DNA of 64,000 nucleotides from DASTDH01 sp041167675 (GTDB lineage: Bacteria; Verrucomicrobiota; Verrucomicrobiia; Chthoniobacterales; JAFAMB01). The translations under genes and the position numbers were made by a program. Positions 32,635-41,528 of the stretch are shown here, piece after piece; positions within the stretch are counted from its first letter, which is position 1; every line of letters starts with the position of its first letter. The notes under the pieces were generated by a model. It ran no database searches. It worked only from the letters and a program-made list of their open reading frames with translations, and had not been told where the DNA came from. The DNA lies in contig JBEEIB010000146.1 in NCBI GenBank assembly GCA_041167675.1, positions 1 to 64,000 of the forward strand, in the 5' to 3' direction.

Positions 32635-33483
32635 ATGACGTCACGAACGCTACTCTCTACACCAAGCCTTGGTGTTTGTTATTATCCGGAACATTTGCTC
32701 ACGGATTATTGGGCTACCGATTTTGATTCCATGCGTGAAATCGGAATACGCATCGTTCGCGTAGGTGAGTTCGCGTGGAGTAGGCTTGAGCCGGAGCCAA
32801 GCGAATACCGATTCTCCTGGTTGGAGCAACTTCTGGATTTGGCCGAATCGAAGAGTTTGTCCATTGTCCTTGGTACCCCAACGTCCGCGCGCCGAAGTGG
32901 CTGGTGGATCGGATGCCTGACATGGTTGCGGTCGATGCATGGACAACGGAAAGGATTCGGTTCGCGGCGCCATTACTGTTTTTCGCATCTCGGTTACCGA
33001 AAGGAATGTGTGCGCATTGTAACTAAATTGGCCCAAGCCTTCGGCGAACACCCGGCGGTTATTGCCTGGCAGACGGACAACGAATTTGGTTGCCACGATA
33101 CCGTACTGAGCTATTCCGACGCCGATCGCTCCGCCTTTCGAGCCTGGTTGCGAAACCGCTATCTATCAATTGAACAGTTAAACCAGGCTTGGGGAAATGT
33201 TTTCTGGAGCATGGAGTACAGGAGCTTCGACGAGATCGAGCTTCCGAATCTTACGGTTACAGATCCAAATCCAGCTCATGAGCTCGATTATCGCCGCTTC
33301 TCCTCGGACGAGGTCGACAGCTTCAATCGGTTACAAGTGGACCTTATTCGTCAGTATTCGCCGGGGCGAGCGGTTCTTCACAATTTCATGGCGACCTTTC
33401 TGGACTTCGACCATTTCAAAGTTTCCAAATCGCGGATGCGGCGAGTTGGGATTCTTATCCGTTGGGGGCGCTCACGCTGCTGA
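32635..33483 (+). CDS. GH42 beta-galactosidase, N-terminal part (frameshifted)
   Basis: ATG 32635 is followed by the GH42 opening (LGVCYYPEHLLTDYWATDFD, IGIRIVRVGEFAWSRLEPEP). Between about 32888 and 32955 the true sequence is in another frame (KWLVDRMPDMVAVDAW), after which the first frame resumes (RRHYCFSHLGYRKECVRIVT). The acid/base Glu is present in AWQTDNEFGC. The frame is lost again near 33427, where lengthening AAA to AAAA restores KIADAASWDSYPLGALTLL. The ORF also opens at GTG 32596, but that lies inside the tandem repeat. Confidence 0.75.
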   Translation: MTSRTLLSTPSLGVCYYPEHLLTDYWATDFDSMREIGIRIVRVGEFAWSRLEPEPSEYRFSWLEQLLDLAESKSLSIVLGTPTSARRSGWWIGCLTWLRSMHGQRKGFGSRRHYCFSHLGYRKECVRIVTKLAQAFGEHPAVIAWQTDNEFGCHDTVLSYSDADRSAFRAWLRNRYLSIEQLNQAWGNVFWSMEYRSFDEIELPNLTVTDPNPAHELDYRRFSSDEVDSFNRLQVDLIRQYSPGRAVLHNFMATFLDFDHFKVSKSRMRRVGILIRWGRSRC

Positions 33484-34604
33484 AGGCGCCCGAAGCGTAC
33501 AAAGCCCGCCACCTTCGACTGGGTGATCCCGATCTCAGTGCCTTTCATCATGACCTTTATCGAGCCTGCGGCAGAGGTCGATTCTGGATTATGGAGCAGC
33601 AACCCGGGCCAGTGAACTGGGCGGCCTACAACCCTGCTCCGCACCCTGGCGCGGTTCGCCTTTGGACCTTCGAGGCGATCGCCCACGGGGCCGAAGTCGT
33701 CAGTTATTTCTGTTGGCGACAAGCGCCTTTTGCTCAGGAACAGATGCACTCCGGGTTGAATCTGCCCGATCGACAACCTGACGTCGGTGCATTCGAAGTT
33801 CGTCAAACTGCGAATGAACTTTCCCAGCTCGATCTAGCGTCGTTAGTGCCGGCAGAGACCGCACTGGTGTACGACTACGAAGCCGCATGGACGCTCGCTA
33901 TTCAGCCGCAAAGGGAGGACTTTGATTACTTTGCGGTAGCCATCAGCTTCTATCGAGCGCTCAGACGATTCGGTCTGAATATCGATATTCTTCCACCGGG
34001 CGCTCCATTAGATGGTTACAAATTGGTAATGATTCCTCCGCTCCCAATCGTGTCTGCGAGCTTGATGCAATCCCTCACGCGATTTAATGGTCAGGTTCTC
34101 ATCGGTCCGCGTACTGGATCCAAAACGCCAAATTTTCAAATCCCGGCCGAACTCCCGCCCGGTCCACTCCAAGAGGTGATGCCGATAAAAATCGTTCGGG
34201 TGGAGTCTTTACCGGATTTTGTTTCCTTCCCCTTGGTGTGGGAATCGGCCCAGTACCAATGCAATTTATGGCTCGAACACGTGCGAACTGATCTGGTGCC
34301 ATTCATCCGGCTCGCAGATGGACACGGAATCGGCTATCGGAACGGCAACATCACCTATCTGGCGACGTTGCCGGAGCAATTTTTGCTGGGCGAAATTGTT
34401 GAAGATCTTCTAAACGCCGAAGGGTTCAAATTGAGCGAAATACCACCAGGCATTCGCGTCCGCACCCGCGGGAAGCATCGGTTTTTCTTTAACTATAATC
34501 CCGAACCGGTGAAGTTGAATCTGCCGCCTGAAATTCGTAATGGGTGTCGCGGAGATGCCGGCCGCTGGTGTGACAATTGTGGAAGTGGCTCCGCTTTAAG
34601 GTGA
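33462..34604 (+). CDS. GH42 beta-galactosidase, C-terminal part (frameshifted)
   Basis: This continues the same enzyme. It contains the end of the TIM barrel with the nucleophile Glu in WIMEQQPGPVNWAAY, the trimerisation domain (YDYEAAWTLAIQPQREDFDY) and the C-terminal beta domain. Near 34540 a last frame change occurs. The corrected end reads EMPAAGVTIVEVAPL with a stop at 34597-34599, instead of the out-of-frame tail to 34604. Both catalytic residues survive, so four single-base corrections would give a full-length intracellular enzyme of about 655 residues that releases galactose (or arabinose) from beta-linked oligosaccharides. Confidence 0.75.
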   Translation: MGALTLLKAPEAYKARHLRLGDPDLSAFHHDLYRACGRGRFWIMEQQPGPVNWAAYNPAPHPGAVRLWTFEAIAHGAEVVSYFCWRQAPFAQEQMHSGLNLPDRQPDVGAFEVRQTANELSQLDLASLVPAETALVYDYEAAWTLAIQPQREDFDYFAVAISFYRALRRFGLNIDILPPGAPLDGYKLVMIPPLPIVSASLMQSLTRFNGQVLIGPRTGSKTPNFQIPAELPPGPLQEVMPIKIVRVESLPDFVSFPLVWESAQYQCNLWLEHVRTDLVPFIRLADGHGIGYRNGNITYLATLPEQFLLGEIVEDLLNAEGFKLSEIPPGIRVRTRGKHRFFFNYNPEPVKLNLPPEIRNGCRGDAGRWCDNCGSGSALR

Positions 34605-34618
34605 GCGATGATTCGAAG

Positions 34619-34715
34619 AGCGCCGAAGGCGCGTTTCAAGAAAGCCTAGGGCTTCGCCCTGGGCGCAGCCCTAGGAACAGGAATTTGGAGCGATCGAGCG
34701 CTGAAAGCGCGTGCC
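34619..34715 (+). repeat. Repeat family R1, copy 2
   Basis: It reads GCGCCGAAGGCGCGTTTCAA, a core CCTAGGGC...GCCCTAGG, and GCGCTGAAAGCGCGTGCC. It faces copy 3 (34790-34884) in inverted orientation, so 34619-34884 can fold into a very large hairpin. Confidence 0.65.
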
Positions 34716-34789
34716 AACTACATACGCGCATCATGCCGTACATTGTCAGGGGTGTTGCATTTGATAAACGATACCTTCGGGACCAGTAG

Positions 34790-34884
34790 CGTGTTGAAAC
34801 GCACCTTCAGTGCGTGCTATTGGGGGGGACGAATCCTAGGGCTGCGCCCTCTAGGCTTTCTTGAAAACACGCCTTCGGCGCTCG
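34790..34884 (-). repeat. Repeat family R1, copy 3 (inverted)
   Basis: On the minus strand it reads GCGCCGAAGGCGTGTTTTCA...CCTAGAGGGCGCAGCCCTAGG...GCACTGAAGGTGCGTTTCAA. The rest of 34605-35075 holds no recognisable gene. Confidence 0.65.
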
Positions 34885-35075
34885 GCAATAATCCCGTGCC
34901 CACAAGAAAATCGAGGCGAGGATCCGGCGTGTTTGTTCTCTTTCAAAACGTCCAGAATTACGGACAACGAAAGAGCGGAGAGCTGCCGACAGTGGCTGAA
35001 CTTTCTTCTAAATTTCTAAATTCCGGATTCTAACTTCTCAAATTACGGCACATCCTCTGCTAAGAATTTTTCGAG

Positions 35076-36404
35076 ATGAGTACGCAAGTGATAGGTCGAA
35101 CCCTGGATGAAATCCCTCTGTATCGTGAAGGCGTCTCAGACGACGAATCCGTTCTGAGATTTCAGGAGGATCCTATCGGTTTTCATCTCCGTGCTTTTCG
35201 ACAGCTAGGGCCAATCTACGCCACTTATTTTCGCAAACGAACATGGGTCGTGCTAGCCGGTCTGGAAGCCAACGACTTTGTCTGGCGTAACTGGAAGATT
35301 TGGGACTATTCAGAAGCGAATGCTCCGTTCCTGGACGAGATGGGGACCGACCACGTTACTGCGCTGGACGGTGAACATCACCGAGACAAGCGTACGATTC
35401 TTAAGCCTGCTTTTGATCAAGCACCCGCAATCCGTTTCTTGCCGGAATTTCATCGTCTACTGGAAGACGAGCTGCGTAAAGTAAGCCAAGAACGAATCGA
35501 ATTGACCAAGTTTTGGGCGAAAGTCATCACCAAGATCAATAGTCGAACTGTCGCTTGCGCGGAGATTCCCGACGATGTCATCGAACGAATGGCGGAATGG
35601 GAATACCAGATGTTGCCAGGGTTGTTCTTGGATGATGGCAGGACCTCATACATCGAACGCGAGCGGTATCGGGCTCTCAAAGCGGAGACGTTCACCTGGC
35701 TGCGCAAGATCGTCGATGAGCGCCTGGCGAATCCCGGCCTTTACGACGATAACTTTGCCGCAACACTCAAAGCGAGAGCAATTCATGAAGGGGGCAGTCC
35801 GGATCGCGATCGATTAGTCAACGATCTTTATCTGATCTTGCTGGCTGGAACTGACAACACTTCGAGCCTTATCAATTCGGCGCTCATCCTGGTCGCGGCC
35901 TATCCGGAATGGTTGGGCGCCTTACGCGAGGAACTGGATTTATGGGATGGACGCGATATCAGAGCCTTAGCGCAAATGCCGAGACTGAAAGCGTCAATTT
36001 TAGAAACTCAACGGATACGGCCAGGGATCTTCGCGCTCGGTAAGCACGCGGGAGAAGATTTCGAATTTGAGGGTTATCGGGTACCGGCCGGAACGGATGT
36101 GTTGCATGTCAATACTCTTGGCCATTTCTTGGAAGAGGTGTACGAAGAGCCCTTTCGATTTAAGCCAGAGCGATTCTTGGAACAGGATAAATTCGTGCCT
36201 AAGACGTTTGGCTTATTTGGCGGTGGACCTCACGTCTGTCTGGGAAGAAATCACAGCCTGATGCAAACGCCCATTGCAGTGGCGCAGGCGATTCGAAATT
36301 ACGATGTCATGTTTGAGGAGCCGCCGGAAAAACATGTCCGGGTAGCCTATGCCGGATCCCGCGTCCATGAGGAGCTTTGGGTGAAATTAGTACCTCGGCG
36401 GTGA
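35076..36404 (+). CDS. Cytochrome P450
   Basis: This 442-residue soluble P450 has all the landmarks: an I-helix motif LLAGTDNTSS (residues 255-264), the K-helix ExxR as ETQR (310-313) and the heme loop FGGGPHVCLGRN with axial Cys388. In the I-helix the usual Thr after the conserved acid (AGxDT) is Asn261, followed by Thr262. This may alter oxygen activation, as in P450s that use substrate hydroxyls or peroxide. No ferredoxin or reductase gene is near. It stands alone, flanked by repeat-rich spacers, a pattern seen for horizontally moved accessory genes. Substrate is unknown. Confidence 0.9.
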   Translation: MSTQVIGRTLDEIPLYREGVSDDESVLRFQEDPIGFHLRAFRQLGPIYATYFRKRTWVVLAGLEANDFVWRNWKIWDYSEANAPFLDEMGTDHVTALDGEHHRDKRTILKPAFDQAPAIRFLPEFHRLLEDELRKVSQERIELTKFWAKVITKINSRTVACAEIPDDVIERMAEWEYQMLPGLFLDDGRTSYIERERYRALKAETFTWLRKIVDERLANPGLYDDNFAATLKARAIHEGGSPDRDRLVNDLYLILLAGTDNTSSLINSALILVAAYPEWLGALREELDLWDGRDIRALAQMPRLKASILETQRIRPGIFALGKHAGEDFEFEGYRVPAGTDVLHVNTLGHFLEEVYEEPFRFKPERFLEQDKFVPKTFGLFGGGPHVCLGRNHSLMQTPIAVAQAIRNYDVMFEEPPEKHVRVAYAGSRVHEELWVKLVPRR

Positions 36405-36837
36405 AGGAGCGGTAATCGACGGAGTCAGTAATCGTGATTAGTACATCAAATAGCGTCCCGCTAGTCGGTGGAGATAGGAAAGCGTTCGGCGTTTGGCGGT
36501 CGGCGTTTTCCGTTCCCGGCGCTCGCGGCGATGTCGGCGTTCTCGGCGTTTCCTGGAGAGTGATTCGTGATTGGTGGCAATACCAGCACGAAGCGCAGCG
36601 AGATTTTAGCCCGGGCTAGGTTTTCGCAGCTCTTCGGGCCGCATATTAGTCACAGCCGAGGTACGCCAAACGCTGATACGACTGTCCCGGCGCTACTGGC
36701 TTTTGGCTCCTTCCACTTTGTCATCCGCCTCCTCTCACTTTTCACCTCTCACCTTTCACCGTCTGCAGTTCGCGGCGCTCCCGTCGTTATTAATTTGACG
36801 GTCAGGCTCGCGAGTATATCCTTTTGACCTTCCGTCT
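36405..36837. other. Intergenic region with GTCGGCGTT-type minisatellite
   Basis: This 430-base spacer contains tandem-like CGGCGTT words (GTCGGCGTTTTCCGTTCCCG, then GATGTCGGCGTTCTCGGCGT) and pyrimidine-rich TCTCACCTTTCACC words. Similar words occur in the spacers near 30990, 53290, 59970 and 61065. No gene is seen. Confidence 0.5.
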
Positions 36838-36924
36838 GGTGAGGTGGCTGAGCGGTCGAAAGCGGCGCTTTGCTAAAGCGTTATACTGGCAACGGTATCC
36901 AGGGTTCGAATCCCTGCCTCACCG
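36838..36924 (+). tRNA. tRNA-Ser(GCU)
   Basis: The acceptor stem GGTGAGG pairs with CCTCACC (discriminator G). The D arm is GCTGAGCGG...AGC. The anticodon loop TTGCTAA gives anticodon GCT, closed by GCGCT/AGCGT. A long class II variable arm (TATACTGGCAACGGTATCC) is present, and the T arm is AGGGTTCGAATCCCT. The 3' CCA is not encoded. The class II fold with GCT identifies serine. Confidence 0.93.
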
Positions 36925-37062
36925 CTCTATTTTAGCGCTTTCGCGACTCGATACGAGCGAGTTACGCGCAGAGCGTCACAGCTTCTCGAATGTTACGATA
37001 GTGCGCAAAAATGAGCGGAAATGAGTCTTTTATGAAAACTTTTGATAACTTTCCGTTCCGAC

Positions 37063-37376
37063 GAAAAGCGCGGAGTGGAGCTTTTCCGGCTCGCGAAGGA
37101 AAAGGGGTTGGAAGGAATCATCGCGAAACGTAAGAGGAGCACGTATCAGCCTGGCCGGCGCTCACTGGATGGCTAAAGATTAAGGCACGATCGCAGCAAG
37201 AGTTCGTTGTCGGCTCCACCGAAGGCAAAGGAAGCCGAAAACATTTAGGCGCCCTATTATTGGGTGCGTACCGAAACGGAAAGCTTCGCTATTTCGGCCA
37301 CTCCGGCGCAGGCTTCAGTGAAAAGGGAATAAGCGAAACGATTGAGCGACTAAAGCCGCCTTTCATCGCCGACTGA
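37063..37376 (+). pseudogene. ligD: DNA ligase D fragment (ATP-dependent ligase domain end)
   Basis: The first frame reads EKRGVELFRLAKEKGLEGII, then AKRKRSTYQPGRRS. After one missing base near 37172 the other frame continues LKIKARSQQEFVVGSTEGKG, SRKHLGALLLGAYRNGKLRY, then FGHSGAGFSEKGISE. This is the end of the nucleotidyltransferase core and the OB-fold of LigD-type NHEJ ligases. The N-terminal half with the active-site Lys, the primase and the nuclease are absent. It lies 140 bases after tRNA-Ser. It is a dead fragment of an end-joining ligase gene. Confidence 0.75.
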
Positions 37377-37421
37377 TGAAATCGTACGGGTTGCGCGACT
37401 CTAGCCCGAGCAAGTGTCGCC

Positions 37422-38639
37422 CTAGAGCCAGAGAACAAAGAGAGCCGTAGCGGAGAGCACGATTCCGCTGCAACAGACTCCAGGCCATCCGGCCAGCAGC
37501 CATGCTTGGGCTCCAATCAAGGATCCGAATGCGCCACCCAGGAAGTAGATCACCATGTAAACGGAATTGATTCTGCTGTGCAGCGAGCGTTCCAGAGAAT
37601 AGATCCGCGTTTGATTGGCAATTTGGTTTCCTTGCACCCCCGCGTCCAACAGCAGAACGCCTGCACCCAGCACCAGCAGAGTATACTGATGGCTGAAAAG
37701 CATCGTAACGAAGGCCAGTAAGACCAGGAACAAGAAGAGTCCGTTGATCTGCCGAGGCTCGTGTCTTTCCGCGAGATGACCGGCCAAAGGGGCAACTAAA
37801 GCGCCAGTGATGGCGACCAGGCCGAATATTCCGGTCACATCGGAGCCGTAATGCTCTGGCCGCGAGTGAAGGTAGAAAGCAAGCGTGGTCCAGAAAGCGC
37901 CAAAGGCCCCGAACGCAAGGGCGCCAATCGCGCTGTGACGCCGAATGATTGGTTCAGACCGCAAGAGTTGCGGTAGCGACCTCAGCAAGCGTCCGTACGA
38001 TGTGGTGCCGTGGGCCGGCTGTGAAGGAAGAGCAATGCAGAGGACTCCGCTCAGCAAAAGCATGACTCCCGCAGCCAGCCAAAAAACGGTATGCCATGAC
38101 AGCCGGCTTCCGATCAATCCACTCAAACTTCGCGAGGCGAGAATCCCAATCAGCAAGCCGCTCATCACCAATCCAACCACCTTTCCGCGGCCGGGTCCGA
38201 TAACCAGGCTCGCGGCATAGGGTATGACGAGCTGAGGAGTGATCGAAGTGATTCCGACGGCGAAGCTGGAGAACAGCATGACGGCTAAATTCGGTGATAA
38301 CGGAATCGCAATAAGAGCCAGCGAAGACAACAACGTGGTCAACGCGATCAACCACTTCCGGTCGACGCTGTCACCGATCGGCAGCAAAAAAAGCAGACCG
38401 GTCGCGTACCCGAGTTGGGTCGCAGTCGAAACCCAGGCGACAGCCGCCGAGTTGATGTTGAGCGAAACCGCAATCGCATTCAAGACCGGCTGATTGTAAT
38501 AGATATTCATCACCACCAGTCCAGCGGTCGTAGCCAAGAGAAAGATCAACGCGCGGGAGGGCGCTTTGGCGCTTTCGGGCACCCGACGAGCCGGGGCTGC
38601 TGGGGACGAATCAACGGCAGTCGTCAAAGACGAATCCAT
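37422..38639 (-). CDS. Major facilitator superfamily transporter
   Basis: This 405-residue protein has 12 predicted membrane helices and the MFS signature after helix 2 (IGDSVDRKWLIALTTLLSS). The opening NIYYNQPVLNAIAVSLNINS is typical of the YnfM/YgaY-like drug and sugar exporter branch. A polar N-terminus of 30 residues (SSPAAPARRVPESAKAP) precedes helix 1. There are no neighbours that suggest the substrate. The start ATG 38639 is followed by a normal-length protein. Confidence 0.85.
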   Translation of the reverse strand: MDSSLTTAVDSSPAAPARRVPESAKAPSRALIFLLATTAGLVVMNIYYNQPVLNAIAVSLNINSAAVAWVSTATQLGYATGLLFLLPIGDSVDRKWLIALTTLLSSLALIAIPLSPNLAVMLFSSFAVGITSITPQLVIPYAASLVIGPGRGKVVGLVMSGLLIGILASRSLSGLIGSRLSWHTVFWLAAGVMLLLSGVLCIALPSQPAHGTTSYGRLLRSLPQLLRSEPIIRRHSAIGALAFGAFGAFWTTLAFYLHSRPEHYGSDVTGIFGLVAITGALVAPLAGHLAERHEPRQINGLFLFLVLLAFVTMLFSHQYTLLVLGAGVLLLDAGVQGNQIANQTRIYSLERSLHSRINSVYMVIYFLGGAFGSLIGAQAWLLAGWPGVCCSGIVLSATALFVLWL

Positions 38640-38963
38640 CAGGGCCGACGCCGAGCAATTCTGGGCGATATTTGATAGACAAAACGCCGGGCGAACTGGA
38701 GGAGGCTCTTAACTTGCGCTCGATCTCGAGGTATTTGGCGGATTCGCTGAAGTAAACGAGGAGAAGACCCTAAGTCCATGTTTGACCGGGCGGTTAACCG
38801 GCTTACCCTAGCAATAAATTGTGCTCGCTGGAAAGTCAAAGTGAAATTGTACCGATAGGTCAACCGGAACAATCGAGCGATTAGACGCGGGTTTAGACGA
38901 CGAGAGGGTAAGGAACCGAGCGATCTCCTTTACAAATACGGGCTTCGCTGAAATTTGAACAAG

Positions 38964-41528
38964 ATGCGTCACCAGACAGGTTTTGAGGGATCGTTCTTTC
39001 GAACGAAAACGCATCGTCATTTAGTGCGACGAAATATCGGTGGATTGATGGTGTTGGCCACTCTCGCGCTATTCGGAATAAAGGACGTCAGCGCCGACTC
39101 GGTCGAAGACCGCGTGAACGATCTGCTGGGTCGAATGACCTTGCAAGAGAAGTTGGAGTACATCGGAGGCATCCACGCCATGTCGATCCGGCCAATTCCG
39201 CGGCTCGGGCTGCCTGAGATTCGGATGAGTGATGGCCCGGTAGGTGTGCGCCAGGATCGCCCGAGCACTCGTTATCCTGCTGGCATCGCTTTGGCGGCGA
39301 CTTGGAATCCACTGCTGGCGGCAAGGGAGGGTACTTCCATGGGCCGCGACTGTCGTGCGCGGGGCATCCACATACTACTCGCCCCCGGACTCAACATTAA
39401 TCGGGTCCCAGTTTGCGGTAGGAACTCCGAATATCTCTCCGGTGAAGATCCGTATCTCGCGAGCCAAATGGTCGTACCGTTTGTCCGTGGAGTACAGAGC
39501 CAAGGGGTGGTTGCCACGGTTAAACATTTCGCGGCGAATAACCAGGAATTCAATCGCATGGAGATCAGTGCCGACGTAGGAGAGCGCGCTCTTCGGGAAA
39601 TTTATTTGCCGGCGTTCGAAGCCGCGGTCAAAGACGGCAAAGCTGGAGCGGTGATGGACGCTTACAATCAGGTGAACGGCTCATTTTGCACCGAAAACCG
39701 GTTCCTCAATCTCCAGGTTCTTAAGACCGAATGGGGTTTCTCTGGCGTGCTGATGTCAGATTGGGGCGCCACTCATCATACATTGGCGGCGGCCACTGGC
39801 GGCCTTGATCTGGAGATGCCATCGGGGACTTATTTCAATCCCGCCGTACTTTCCTCCCTGCTAAAGAAACACCAGATCTCCGAGAGCCAAATTGATGATA
39901 AGGTCCGCAGAATACTTCAATTAATCGTCCGCAACGGCTTTCTCGATCGTCCGCAGCTGGATTCGGATATTCCAGAGAATGATCCAACGAGTGCGTCGAC
40001 GGCGCTAGCTATAGCGCAGGAAGGAGTCGTTCTGTTGAAGAATGAAGGGAAGCTTCTGCCGCTTGATCGCAAAAATATCCGCAGGGTGGCAGTCTTCGGT
40101 CCGGATGCGCGTCCCGGAGTCCCAACGGGTTGGGGAAGCTCGTTTGTCCACCCAATAAACTCGGTAAGCTTAGTCGATGGCTTACGCGATTTGCTCGGTT
40201 CGGATGTAAAGATAGACTATTTTGGTGTTGGAGTTGGTTCGTTTGAGTCGGCTCAGTTTCTTCATTCTGCGGAAGACGGAAAATTAGAGCCCGGACTCAA
40301 AGTCGAATTCTTCGATAATCCGATTCTGTCTGGGCAACCGATTCATACCCGAGTCGATTCGCACATCAACTTTGATTGGCCGGCCGGCAGGCCGTTACCC
40401 GAACTATCCTCCGATCGATTTTCTGCTCGTTGGACCGGGCTGATCCGTGCCTCGGATTCCGGTCCCCATGCTTTTCGAGCGGGTTCCGATGATGGCATTC
40501 GCGTCTTTCTGAACGGCGAATTGATCATCGACGACTGGCGGGACCACGCACCTAGGACAGTGACGGCCATACGTTCTTTGGAAGCGGGTAAAACCTACTC
40601 GCTCCGTATCGATTATCACAACCACGGTGGTGGATCGGCGCTCGCTCAATTCGGGTGGGCTTCGTTCGCGGTACCGGACACGATTGGCGACTATGACGTC
40701 GCAATTATTGGTGCCGGCTTCGATGATGGAACCGAGGGCGAAGGTACAGACCGGACGTTCGCACTGCCCGATCTGCAGGATCGATTAATTCAGAACGTAG
40801 CAGAAAAAAATCCACGGACTGTAGTGATCTTATTTTCCGGCGGTAACGTTGATATGAATTCCTGGCTGGATAAGGTCCCGGTTTTGTTGCACGCCTGGTA
40901 CCCGGGCCAGGAGGGAGGACACGCTCTGGCGACGCTGCTGGTTGGCGACATAAATCCTTCGGGCAAATTGCCGGTTAGCTTCGAGAGAGCTTTTGCTGAC
41001 AATCCAGCGGCCACCAACTATCCGTCTAGGGATGGAGGGAAGACGGTAAACTACGCGGAAGGCATTTTTGTGGGCTATCGAGGCTACGATCATTCCGCGA
41101 TCGAACCCCGGTTTCCGTTTGGATTTGGTCTGTCGTACACCGACTTCGAGTATTCCGACATACAGGTCGCCCCGTCTGCCGCCTCGGCTGGAGAGCCGAT
41201 TCAAGTGAAATGTCAGATCAAGAACATCGGTACGCGGCCGGGCGCGGAGATCGCGCAACTTTACGTACACCCGATTGACCCGGTGGTGGAACGGCCGGTG
41301 CGCGAACTCAAAGGCTTCATCAAAGTTTGGTTAAACCCAGGCGAAAAAAAAGAGGTGAGTCTCGCATTGAGTCAGAATGCGTTCCAGTACTTCGATTCGA
41401 TAACTCACCAATTCAAGACAGAGGCCGGCCGATATCAGCTTGAGGTAGGCTCCTCGTCGCGACATATTCGGTTAACCCAGCCATTTGAGCTGAAACAAGA
41501 AATGCCGCACTCCGATGCTGCTCACTGA
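38964..41528 (+). CDS. Secreted GH3 beta-glucosidase with PA14 domain
   Basis: This is a protein of about 854 residues with an N-terminal signal region (IGGLMVLATLALFGIKDVSA). ATG 38964 is preferred over TTG 38955. The GH3 barrel includes DGPVGVRQDRPSTRYPAGIA, KHFAANNQEFNR and the nucleophile Asp in GVLMSDWGATHHT. The second GH3 domain (VAIAQEGVVLLKNEGKLLPL-like block) is interrupted by a PA14 module (LKVEFFDNPILSGQPI; HAFRAGSDDGIRVFLNGELI), a sugar-binding insert. A C-terminal fibronectin-III-like domain ends the protein (RPVRELKGFIKVWLNPGEKK). It hydrolyses beta-glucosides outside the cytoplasm. Its end overlaps moeA by 14 bases. Confidence 0.9.
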   Translation: MRHQTGFEGSFFRTKTHRHLVRRNIGGLMVLATLALFGIKDVSADSVEDRVNDLLGRMTLQEKLEYIGGIHAMSIRPIPRLGLPEIRMSDGPVGVRQDRPSTRYPAGIALAATWNPLLAAREGTSMGRDCRARGIHILLAPGLNINRVPVCGRNSEYLSGEDPYLASQMVVPFVRGVQSQGVVATVKHFAANNQEFNRMEISADVGERALREIYLPAFEAAVKDGKAGAVMDAYNQVNGSFCTENRFLNLQVLKTEWGFSGVLMSDWGATHHTLAAATGGLDLEMPSGTYFNPAVLSSLLKKHQISESQIDDKVRRILQLIVRNGFLDRPQLDSDIPENDPTSASTALAIAQEGVVLLKNEGKLLPLDRKNIRRVAVFGPDARPGVPTGWGSSFVHPINSVSLVDGLRDLLGSDVKIDYFGVGVGSFESAQFLHSAEDGKLEPGLKVEFFDNPILSGQPIHTRVDSHINFDWPAGRPLPELSSDRFSARWTGLIRASDSGPHAFRAGSDDGIRVFLNGELIIDDWRDHAPRTVTAIRSLEAGKTYSLRIDYHNHGGGSALAQFGWASFAVPDTIGDYDVAIIGAGFDDGTEGEGTDRTFALPDLQDRLIQNVAEKNPRTVVILFSGGNVDMNSWLDKVPVLLHAWYPGQEGGHALATLLVGDINPSGKLPVSFERAFADNPAATNYPSRDGGKTVNYAEGIFVGYRGYDHSAIEPRFPFGFGLSYTDFEYSDIQVAPSAASAGEPIQVKCQIKNIGTRPGAEIAQLYVHPIDPVVERPVRELKGFIKVWLNPGEKKEVSLALSQNAFQYFDSITHQFKTEAGRYQLEVGSSSRHIRLTQPFELKQEMPHSDAAH

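Noticed and set aside
34605..35075. Small gene between GH42 and P450 (e.g. 34743-35033 +)
   Set aside because: The frame runs through both R1 repeats and has no protein-like features.
36838..36924. tRNA-Leu
   Set aside because: The class II fold alone fits Leu or Ser, but anticodon GCT decodes serine codons AGC/AGU.
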